Source: Eutreptiella sp. 'Long Island Sound 2002' (taxonomy: Eukaryota > Euglenozoa > Euglenophyceae > Eutreptiales > Eutreptiaceae). Taken from it: DNA of 64,000 nucleotides. Within the stretch, counting starts at the first letter, position 1. The number at the start of each line of letters is the position of its first letter. Shown one piece after another: positions 20,825 through 30,400 of the stretch. The notes under the pieces are model-generated. The model did no database searches and was not told the origin of the DNA. It saw only the letters and a list, made by a program, of their open reading frames with translations. The translations under genes and the position numbers were made by a program. The stretch spans positions 33,561,394 through 33,625,393 of the forward strand of contig OZ038383.1 of assembly GCA_964036045.1 (NCBI GenBank). The letters are read 5' to 3'.

Positions 20825-21285
20825 CGGCTGGAGCAGGGCAGGTCATGGTGCTCACACCGGGGGTGGTCGATGCTGTACGGGGTGACGTGTACGGCGAAGG
20901 GTCCGACGGCGCGCTGGAGTTTGTGGGGTTGGATGTTGTGGAGGCGCGCCACCGCCCGTGTGTGGGAGCGCCCTTCGCTGATCCACACGGCGTCTGCCCG
21001 CGACGCCGCTGGGCTCAGGCAGTCTGTGGTGATGCCTGTGATCGTGCAGTTGTGGGTGGCATCTGACACTCTGGCGGGAAGGGCGCTGGGGCGGGGGATG
21101 GTGTGGTCGTCGTGGAGGGTGCGGGCCTTGCGCCTCGCATCGTGTTGGTGCTGGGCCTCCTGGGCGGGGGTGTGCATACCTGTGTGTTTCGGCTTCTTGT
21201 TGGGGCGGTCTGCTGTGTGGAAGGGGGTGGGCAAGGAGGGGGCGTGGTGAGGGTGGGGCGTGGAAGGTCCCCCCGTGTTGCCCAT
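20825..21285 (-). pseudogene. LINE A ORF1 module with Cys/His cluster
   Basis: Residues read SDATHNCTITGITTDCLSP, SRADAVWISEGRSHTRAVAR, AVGPFAVHVTPYSIDHPRC and EHHDLPCSSRC, then NMYLGTVPGDPGIYILPDR. The group C..H..C..C around HPRCEHHDLPCSSRC could bind zinc. The frame continues to 20356. Not assignable to a known family from sequence alone. Confidence 0.4.
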
Positions 21286-22025
21286 GTGTACAGGGTGGTC
21301 GCAGTGGCCCCTTCCGCCTGTATGGTGTATCGCTCGTCGTGTCGGCGACGAGTGACGAGGACGTTGGCGGCCGTCAGCTCATACACCTGTGTGGTGTGGG
21401 GGAGGTGGTGGGTAACGGTGATCTTGGCGGCGTAGTTCTTGCGGGTGGTGGTGTGGGGGATGATGTAGTGGGTCGCCCATTCCTCCTGGGGGGTGTGTTC
21501 CATCGGGTCTAGCTTGAGTGGGGGGTGGAGCAGCGTCGGCGTTGGGGGCTTGTCCTGGGCCTCCGCGTGGGGCGCCACTTTGGTTTGGACAGGGTATTGT
21601 GGGCCCCAGGTTTCCGGGGCCCCTACCTGTGTGGCTGACGCTGCTGCGGCTTGGAGGAGGGCGGTTGTGTTGGTGTCTAGAGGGGGGGCCCCCGGTTGGG
21701 GGGTGAGGGTGTCGTGGTCTTGGTATGCCCACCAAATGGTGTAGCCTCGTTAGGTGTTGCGGTGCGGGGTTTGGGTCTGGGCTTGCTGGATGGATGGGGC
21801 GGTCTTGATGTCCTCCGCTGCTTGTGGGTGTATGGATGTGGCGTACGCCCATACTCCCGGGGTGTGTATGCCGTGTGGTGCTTGGCCTACTCCTCGTATC
21901 GGGTGTAGGGTGTGGTGGGTGCGCGTGAGCTCTAGGTGTTCTTGGAGGAGGTCCCCCCTGGATGTCCTCCCACCGTTGCTACCAGGTGTGTGTGTGGTCG
22001 TTGGGGGCGGGGTAGGTGATGACAA
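21286..22025 (-). pseudogene. LINE A ORF1 module shared with LINE B
   Basis: One frame with TAA at 21750. It reads LLQEHLELTRTHHTLHPIRG, SIHPQAAEDIK, GYTIWWAYQDHDTLTPQPG, LLQAAAASATQVGAPETWGP, ATHYIIPHTTTRKNYAAKI, TVTHHL and LYTWATRGDLPRP. LINE B has matching segments in the same order: TIHPEAVTQIK, GKFTVYWNFPTDTGMVPQ, GAPQDWTPN, MVHFILKD, ITHALAH and YTWARYGDLRAP. Conservation between diverged copies on opposite strands shows this is genuine coding sequence. Function unknown. Confidence 0.6.
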
Positions 22026-22434
22026 TGGCTTGCCATGGGGTGGGGCCTGGATGTACCGTCATAGGTGCCGACGATGCTTGCGGGGGTATGTGGACGGCGT
22101 GGGCGGGGGCTGCTGTTACGGGGTCTCCCTCTGTGGGTGTGATTGTGGCATCGCCTTGGACGGTGAGGAGGAGGTGGTGGCGGCCCCTTGGTAGTGCCCA
22201 GGTGGTGGTGGGCTCGGTGATCGAGTGGAGGCGGATGGCCTGGAGCCCCGGTGTGATTTCGTCCCATCGGAGTGTGCTGTTGTGGACCACCCATTCCCGT
22301 GGCAGGTCTCGAAACCCGTTTCGGTCCGGGGTGGTGCGGTGTTGTGGGGGGAGATCCATTGTGGTGATGGGGTGGGTGAGGGGCTCTGTGCGGGGTTTTT
22401 CTTGTGTGGTTGGTGGTGATGGTGCCTGGGGCAT
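21979..22434 (-). pseudogene. LINE A ORF1 module, cupin-like barrel candidate
   Basis: Residues read DLPREWVVHNSTLRWDEI, ALPRGRHHLLLTVQGDATI, PAHAVHIPPQASSAPMTVHPG and PWQAIVITY. The succession of strands with G-D-A, a Pro turn, a polar strand and a final W-x-A-I strand is like RmlC/cupin folds, without an evident metal-binding His set. LINE B carries the equivalent at 47101-47430 (ATHLFLTTQGTATMEG, ITVDPDPEWMAIHY). A cupin-like fold is inference; the homology between the two copies is seen in the sequence. Confidence 0.45.
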
Positions 22435-23053
22435 CTCTTCGTTCAGTTGTTGTGGGGCTTTCGCCTCCTGGAGTTCTGCGCTGATGGTGGCGAAGACATC
22501 TGGGAGGGTGGGGGAGGCGGGGGGCTGGGGTGCCGGATCGTTCCAGGTGATGTGGTATTCCTCGGGGTTCTTCGGGATTCGCTGTACGGTGATGGCGGCG
22601 GTGGCGTCGTCTTCAGGTGTCCATCAGTGTGGATTGTGGTCGAGGGGGTGGAGGGTGATGGTGTGGCGGTGTTTCCAGCTGTGGACCGCTAGGAGGGCGC
22701 TGGAGGCCGTATCTAGTGTCCCCGGGCGGGCAGGGGTAGGTTTTGGCTGCTGCTTCGAGGAAGGCGTCCGTGGTGCCTTTCCAGGTGTCTTCCCAGAGAA
22801 GGTCTTCCTCTGTGCCCCACTCGTTGTCGTTCCTTTTCTCCTGCTTCCACCCCTGGAGGGTCGCGTGGTCCTCAGGGAGGTCTCGTTGGATGGACTGGTA
22901 GTACTGCTCGGCGTCCATGGGGGCTAGGGTGCTGGCCAGTGTGGCGTAGATGTCCTTTTGGGGGGGGGGCGGTGGGGGCGCGGTGGCGCGGTTGGGGTCG
23001 GGCTCCTCTCGCTGGTGTTCCGCGTTCTGGTCTGCGGTGGACGCGGGGGATAT
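22435..23053 (-). pseudogene. LINE A ORF1 N-terminal module (left of the G1 insertion)
   Basis: Reads from the G1 junction: SPASTADQNAEHQREEPD, a proline run, DIYATLASTLAPMDAEQYYQ, HATLQGWKQEKRNDNEW and GTTDAFLEAAAKTYPCPP. A frame change near 22690 then gives LLAVHSWKHRHTITLHPLD. The pattern helix, W, helix, HSW resembles the repeated module of LINE B ORF1 (HSWSTQQSIYPH). The frame matches the one right of G1 when the ATAT duplication is counted once. Confidence 0.5.
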
Positions 23054-24646
23054 TGACGCGTTCCCGTGGGGGGCCGGCCACGGGATGCTGCGGTGACACG
23101 CACAGGTGAGCAGGCAGGCAAGGCACTACGCTCACAAGGGCATCAATACGCTCGTGTCATGTGACAAAGCGTTTCAGAATCCTTGCCACTCTGCAAAGAG
23201 GGAACGAAAGTATGTACAACAACACATCAGGATATGTACACATGGGGTTAAGACTGGACTGGGGTAAGGGCATCAAAGGTCAATAGACACTCAGTCCTAA
23301 CTCATATCCCAATCCCAGGTCCGACCCTCTCAGTGGCTGGTGGGGGCGGGGGCTCAAACACAACCCATGCCCTGCTCAGTCCGGACCCTGAAACCCTGCC
23401 AATGGGGGAGGTGTCCCGCACAGCCACAGGCGAGTTCCTGGAAACCAATCAACTCCGAGGCCAACCGACAGTGGCTCCCTATGCTCCCTTAACGACAGGT
23501 CCCAACTCCCCTCTGAGCCAGAGATATGGGCCCGCCATTATCCCTCAGGAGTTGGTAGCTGAAAATGGGCTGTTTCAGCCCAAACTGAAATTAACTCAAA
23601 AATCTCCAAAATTGACCCCTCGTCCGGACCCACCAGAGGTAGGGACGAGGCAACTGACCCTATGCCCTTCGAGTACAAACTCCCTGGAGCCCTCACCCAA
23701 CCTGGTTCCCTCTGAGGTCCCGGCATCAGGGCAACACGGATGAGTCAAGTGGGGTCATGATGCCAAAATCACCAAGATTGGCGTCATTTTCACGCGTGGC
23801 TCGCCCGGCCAAGGTAAGGCCAATGGCTCACAGGGTAGGAGGCAGGACCTAGGACTTATTTCTGAGTGCACAACTTAGAATTAGGTCCGGGCTCCCTATG
23901 GGCTTAGAGAAATGGGGCCGCCAATTGACCACACGGAAGGGGGAAATTGGGGTCCCAAAATGGGGTCATTTTGGCTGCCTGAAATGAGCCAAAATTCGGG
24001 GTACTCCCAATAGTATATCTCCACGCCGGCTTGGAGATCGGATCCGCCATTCCATAGGCGATCCACCCGGAGTCGAACGGAGACTCCCATGCCCTTGGCT
24101 CTCAAAGTTCTCCATGCTACTTGGCGTGGTGACGATCCAAATTGGGTCCACAAATGCCAAAATGGCAAAATTGCCCACACCCACTTTGGGCTAGCGCCTT
24201 AACGAAGGTGGCTCCGCTTCGCCCACGTGGTGTGTGGACCATGGGGACCATTACCCATAACACCCATGTCATATATGGTCCATTGGTCCATGCGTCCGGC
24301 GTGCACGAGGGTTAGAACATAGTGCACGGCGGGCAGCGAAAGTTGAAAATTGCTCAAAATGGCCAAAAATGCGCACACTCATGGTTGGGGCAAATGAGGC
24401 ACATGCCCGAATCGGACGGGAGTGTGCTATAGGATTGGTGTCAAGTCCTATGTGTCCAACATATCTTTTGGGCGTCGCCCAACTCCTCCGGTTTTGGGAA
24501 TGGCAGGGTCGCCAAGTGGGCCCATGATTTGGGATGGTCCCAAATCGCCAACATGGCGGCCACGGTATGCCAAGCTCAAGAGGAGTTATTCGCCGGGTCC
24601 AAGATATATTGGGCACCGAAGTATGTACCCTCATATCATACTTGGG

Positions 24647-24702
24647 TCATGATGTCAATTGAGCGCAACGTTGAAATACAAGGTCGCCACTTGACATCAT
24701 GA
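24647..24702. repeat. Inverted repeat inside the G-type LTR
   Basis: TCATGATGTCAA (24647-24658) and TTGACATCATGA (24691-24702) form a perfect 12-bp stem with a 32-nt loop. It is preserved in the other LTRs, for example 49735-49790 in G2. A protein-binding site or structured element is possible. Confidence 0.7.
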
Positions 24703-25194
24703 CGGGCCAAAAACGGCAAAATTGGCACAAAGACACACAAAAGTGCATTGAAAGGTGCACAATTATATTATAATATCTTCGGCTTGGATCGTGCAATTAA
24801 CTAATCCCTCTAAACACAATGTCTTGACACCAATGACCTTCGATCCCACATATGTGCTCCACTTGGGGCGCCTTGAAAGGTTACGAGCGCTACTTCCCAA
24901 GTGGGCACATGAAAATATGGAAAATTGCAAAATGCACACCTTGCTCCCAACGCATCGCTTCGGGATCACCCCACAAGCTTCCCTTCACGAAGGTTAGGCT
25001 TGCAATTGATCGTAGGGAGTATGGAGAAGGGGCTTGCACAATATGAGGCCCATTGGCGGGTTTGGCTTGGCGCGATAGACCCGCCAAATGGGCACGCAAC
25101 ACAACACAAGGCACATACTCCATATTGCCCAAAAAGGTGGCTCCCACCACGATATGTCATGCCCCTCCAAGGGCATAACTTTGTGTCAATCGCT

Positions 25195-25221
25195 CATAGG
25201 AACTCAAGGAGAGTTCCTATG
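25195..25221. repeat. Perfect hairpin inside the G-type LTR
   Basis: CATAGGAACTC, loop of 5, GAGTTCCTATG: an 11-bp perfect stem. Also at 39398-39424, 49215-49241 and 63451-63477 with loop changes but intact stem, suggesting the stem is conserved in the family. Confidence 0.75.
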
Positions 25222-26010
25222 CAACACCAACACTTGCGCGCTACACTCGAAAGTTATCTTAACGCACGCAACATCATGGCCATAGAGTTACAACGCAAAC
25301 TCTACCCTCTTGACCATGATCCATTACACTAGCGCGCACGTGTGGAAACGCAGGGCATATAATGCTTCCTAAATTACGTCCGGAGTATTGTGAATACATC
25401 CCACGTTTCCTTATCGTCAATACTCGCAAGCGGCACGAGATATGACCCTCACAAGTGGCCTCACGAATCAACTTTGTTTTGCCCGTATCTCTAAGACAAA
25501 TGGAGGGCAAGATAAAAGGAAAGTTGATTCGTGCATAGGGAAGCACGTAGGTCCACTCGAAGGAGGTCAAATCAAGTGCGGGGATGTCGAAGTCGAAAAT
25601 CCGATTTCGACATCCTGAAAAATTCGGATTAAGGTTGCGAGTATTAATTATGAAAATTGCGGAAGCATCCATGCAGTTCCTGACGACTTTGGAGCCTTCG
25701 TGACGGATAGCGTTAAAATCCTCATTAATTACAGTTAAACTGGCGGTTACGGTAAAGTCGCGATCCAACCGCCAGCAATCAAAACAGTGAATATCAGAAC
25801 GGAAGCATAAAAATTGACGGAAACAATATGACAATAAAACCCTGTTGATTCCTGACATTCTGATATACAAATCTCCGCTGGCGGTGCATCGGTTGCCGAT
25901 GCGGGGCTTTACGGCACGGAACGGAGCGTCAACGGGCGTCTTCCCTTCCGTACATGGGGTTAGTGGACCGGAGACCGTAACCTAGCCATGGGGTTCTGGG
26001 TACCGCTTCA

Positions 26011-26021
26011 CCCCCCTCCTT
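26011..26021 (-). promoter_or_regulatory. G1 polypurine tract
   Basis: Element strand AAGGAGGGGGG directly precedes the 3' LTR start TGAAGC. The same 11-mer precedes the G2 3' LTR at 62584-62594. Confidence 0.9.
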
Positions 26022-27481
26022 AGAGCAAACCCTGGGGGGGGCTCGATAACACCCACGCATGGCAGCGGGTACCCAGGACCACTTCCTGAAAAGGGGGGGG
26101 GGGTGTCACATCCTCACTTCAGTGAGTCACAGTAAGATAGGTATGATGCTGTATAAGCTCGTAGCACATGTATAGTATCAAGTATCAAGTCCCGGGTCCT
26201 GGCGGCGATTGTTCGGCATCCAAAGGACCCGTTAACCCATACCAGGCGCACCAGGTGCCGGCTGCTACGGTCACCACCACAGTGGTAGTGGCATACACGG
26301 CCAACATAGGCGACACACGACGACCGAGGTGGTCCCACAAGTCGAGAGCGACCACAAAGATCCATCAGGCTACCCCAAGCTTCCCAAGGCCCGCCGACTG
26401 GGGAGAGTCCCCACGGGTCCTTCCTCGGGCGCACCATGTCCATATCCATACGACGCGAGTCCAGAGTGCCATAGTCGAACTCCTTAAGAACCTCAGATCT
26501 TAAGGGAACTCCTCCTTAAGGGATCGGGCATCAAGGCCGTCTTTTCCCTCGCCCTACTGCCACGAAGGCCATACATGAGGGAGTCCTCATGCAGTGTGGG
26601 CGGAGGCGTCGACTCCTCAAACCACCAGTTTCCCAGGCAGACTGACCGAGGTCAGGAGCACCGGAGGCCGCCATCCGAATGCAAGTGCGTCTGCGAATCG
26701 GTAGGCTCACACTGGGACTGACAGTGGCGGACCGCTGGGAGTGTAGTCAGGCAACTGGGCTTCCCGCCTGGCGCCATTAGGATCTCCACACATCACAGCG
26801 AATAGGGCATCACGGTATCACGGGCACTCAAACAGTAGAATCTGTATTCCGGTACTGGTCCAGGCTGGACCAGGCTGTATGAACATGTACACGGCGACTC
26901 AAGGCGCCTTTGTATACGATTCGTGAAAAACAGTCCACACTCCGGTGATGGGCTGAAGACAGCAACATACAGATGCACATATCCTGGAGGGCAGAAAAGC
27001 AAAACAAGCAATAAGCTGGGTAAATAGGCGTGTAAACACACTCAGAACAGAGTGCCAAACCACGCCACGGTCAGGATAAGGCAAATGCAGGAGGGTGGAC
27101 AGGATAACGCCCGAGTTCAGGCATATATAGTCTCGAGACACACGTCGACTGGTCTGGATTCCGCAAGTGCCATGGAACCAGACCACACACCAAAAATTCG
27201 CAATGCCGATGACAGCGGCATCCGTTGCGCAACGTCGTATGGGCTTCAAGGCCCCAAGAGCTCAGAATTATGAAGGTCAGTCGCCCTACCTGGTTTCCCA
27301 AGGATTCAGCAGGGGGGTGAGTGACGAATAGAAAAAGAGAGGGGCCATCCTCCTCTGGATTCAGCAGGGGGGGTATATGGCCACTCTGTCACCGAAAGAT
27401 GGGAGAGAGCAAGCAAGTAAGGGACGATTCGTCGGCCTCACAAGCGCTCAAAACGCATCAGGGGAGAGCTCAGGGCGCTGA
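26022..27481 (-). other. G1 3' untranslated region
   Basis: Between the pol stop and the polypurine tract, about 1.46 kb without a conserved frame. It contains G-runs near 26030 and 26093-26102, CTTAAGG palindromes near 26485-26520, a hairpin CATGAGG/CCTCATG at 26574-26591, and a direct repeat GGATTCAGCAGGGGG near 27303 and 27358. G2 has the same organisation at 61101-62583. Confidence 0.7.
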
Positions 27482-30400
27482 TCAGGCACCCCTGGCTGCA
27501 ATCGCCCGGGTGAGTGCTGCCAAGTCCGAAACATGGATCTTGGTCTTGTGCTTGCGGATGTACTCCATGAAGGGAGTATTGACCCGCGGCACGAACGAGG
27601 AGACGGGTTCCAGGGTGTGGTGGGACGGCCCATAGCCTCGCCAACGAACCTTGAACTCCAGACCTCCGGGTGCCGAGGCTTTCGGACGTTGAGCCAGGAT
27701 CTTCTCGACGGTATAGTCATCCTGCTCAGCATAGTCATCGTCCGAATCAGCCTCATGTGCGGCGTAGCTCAGGGACACATGTTGGCCACGGAGGTCGGGT
27801 TCCCGCACACGGAGTTGACTCTCGTGTCGCTCCCGGAACTGTCCGTGACCCACCTTGATGCGGTAGGTGTCCTCACCAATCCTGCGCACCACCTCGCCGG
27901 GTGTGAACCAGGTCTTGGTGCGGTGGGTGCCCATAGGGCGGGGTCTGATCACCCACACCGGGTCTCCCACCCTGAACTTCTGCGCTGTCGAGCTTGGGGC
28001 GGACTTCTGACGCTCAGCGTGCTCCTTCTCGAGCTGCTGGCGGATGTCCCGCGCCGTTTGCTCTTGCCGCGCGAAGAACTCCTTGGCATCCATGGCCATG
28101 CCATCACCAGACAAGGGAAGTCCCCTACCCAGGGGGTTCCTGCCGAACAGAATCTGGTGAGGGGACAAACAGCCCGGAGTGGGGGTGTCATGATGGGCCT
28201 TCAGAGCAGGCCACATCTCCTCAAACCAGTTCCGACGTGGATTGGTGATGTGGATCTTGCGCAGCTTCTCGAACAGCTGCCGTCCAGCCACTTCAGCACG
28301 GCCGCTAGACCGGCTGAGATAGGCGACGCTCTTGGCATGACGTATCCCCATGAGGGAACACATAGCCTTGAACCAGCCACCAGTAAACTGGGGCCCTCGG
28401 TCACTGCAAATGGTGCGGGGGATGTCAAAGACGGTCAGCCAGTGACGAATCATCATGACTGCCACTTCCTTGGCAAGCAACCCCTTTTTGCGTGCCGGAA
28501 CGGCTACAACGTAGCCGCTGTGGCGGTCCACACAGAGAACCACACAGTCAAAGGTCTCCTTGCCAATGCGCACTTCGGGCATGGAGAAGACGTCCATGGC
28601 CACGCTCTCCATGGGCTGGTCAGGAACCGGGGTCCACTGGGGTTCCCCCTTGACGTTCCGGTTGTCGGGATTGCAGGCCTGACAGACCGAGCAACCCTTC
28701 CTGACCTTCCTGATGGCGGTGTAGAGAACGATATGGTCGATCTCGAACCGACGCTGCATGTCAAGAGCTTGCTTCTTGACCCCTGGGTGCAGCATGTGGT
28801 GGTGCCAAGCTTCACACAGCTCGAGCACCCGGGACTCTGGTACTAGCAGCCTACCATTCCGGTAGAGCTTGCCATCTTCCTCAGTGAGCCCCTTTGGCCA
28901 CTTCTGCCCGTCATCAGGGTCGGTCACAGCCCTATACTCGGCCGCAAAGGCCTCAGACTTGGCGTAGTCGTCGGTCCAGTCGTCCTGGAGGCAAGACTCC
29001 GGGAAGAGGTGCTTGTCGGACTCAGACCCCTCAGGGGCGAGTACTCTGACCGCTCTGCTCACCCTCGTTGCGAGGGGGGCATCCGCAGCCATGACGACGA
29101 AGCATTTAGCCCCCTCCTCCTCCATCAGGCGCTCCATTTCAATGATCCTCTTGGCTTCAGCGGTCTCAGCCTCATCGCCATGGGCAGAGATATCCTGCAT
29201 GCCCTTGCTGGCGGGATAGGCCCACCTACTGAGACAGTCCGCCACGGTGTTATCCTTTCCAGGAATATACACAACCGTTAGGTCGAACTTGGCCAAGGTC
29301 TCATGCCATCTTGCCCGTCGGGAGGCGGGACCTGAGGGGGTGTCCACGTGCTCCTTGTGCCACGACTGCAGACCCTGATGGTCGGTGCAGACGGTGACGG
29401 GATGGAGGGCTATGTACCCAGCCCATTTCCTGAGAGCCATGACAATGGCATACGCCTCCTTTTCACGGGGCGTCCACGTCCGTCTCTGGCCTTCCGCCAG
29501 GACTCGGCTCCAGAAGGCCACGGGCACGTGCCTCCCGTCGTCAAGCACTTGCTCCAACACAGCGCCAATGGCGTAGTCGGAAGCGTCGGTGCGCAGGACG
29601 AACCCTCGGTCGGGATCCACGAGGTGCAGACCCACTGCGGATAGCAGCGCCTGCTTCATCCCCTCAAAGGCACGGTCGGACTCTTCAGTCCAGACCAGAG
29701 CCTTCTTGGACCCCTTCTTGGTCTCCTCTCGGTTGCCCTTGAGCATGGTCGTCATGGGGGCTGCATACTCGGCATACATCTTGATATACCCCGAGTAGTA
29801 GTTGCAGAACCCCAGATACGCCCGTAGCTCAGAGACCGTTTTGGGCTTTTCCCAGTGCTCAATCGCCGCCACCTTGCCGGGTATGGGCTTTCGCTGCCCG
29901 TTCCCGACTACGTGGCCAGCGAAGACCACCTCGCTTACAGCAATGGTGGCCTTGTCACTGCTGCCCGTGAGTTTGTGCCGAACCAGAAGGTTCAGCACTC
30001 GAGTGACGTCCCTCTCGTGTGCCTCCAGGAGCTCCTCGTAGCTCATGCTGGGGTCCCCAGACGCGATGATCACGTCGTCCACGAAGGGGTCCGCACAGTC
30101 GCGCACCGGCTCAAGCAGGTTCTCCAGCATCCGCTGAAAGGCCGCATTGCCGTTGGTGACGCCCATGGGCATCACCTTCCACTGGAGAGGTCCGAGTGGG
30201 GTGCTCATGGCTGTGCAGGCACGGGACTCTTCGGCGAGAGGCATCTGATGATAACCATGTTTCAGGTCAATCACCGTGAAGATCGTCCGCCGGTGTTGCT
30301 TTTGCAGCATGTCCTCAATGAGGGGCAGCGTATAGCTGTCGTGCTGCGTTTGGGCGTTCAGGCCGCGGTAGTCGACCACGAGCCGCCACTCACCGGCAAC

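Larger units (their letters stand above)
7419..23053 (-). mobile_element. LINE A: very long LINE-like retrotransposon (main part)
   Basis: Reading on the minus strand from right to left: ORF1 modules (23053 to about 19150), ORF2 with endonuclease, RT, RNase H and zinc motif (about 19140 to 13820), ORF3 (13848 to about 9029) and a long low-complexity 3' region ending in a (CTAC)n-like tail near 7419. The 5' part continues beyond the G1 insertion at 40218. The sense strand is strongly A/C-rich throughout, which separates it from the neighbouring elements. It carries several stops and frameshifts, so it is inactive. I could not identify a target-site duplication, so the outer limits are approximate. 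Confidence 0.8.
23054..26010 (-). repeat. G1 3' LTR (2957 bp)
   Basis: Same length and constant offset (14203) as 37257-40213. On the element strand it starts TGAAGCGGTACC and ends GGGAACGCGTCA. U3 is very long: the predicted transcript start is only 123 nt from the 3' edge. Small frames inside differ between strands and show no protein signature. Confidence 0.95.

Noticed and set aside
23333-25332. Small conserved frames within the LTRs (for example 136 and 135 aa)
   Set aside because: They are shared only because the LTRs are near-identical; frames occur on both strands, with no protein signature.
27533-28846. 437-aa plus-strand frame antisense to G1 pol (also 59736-61049 in G2)
   Set aside because: Exact shadow of the integrase region; conservation follows from pol, and it has no domain of its own.
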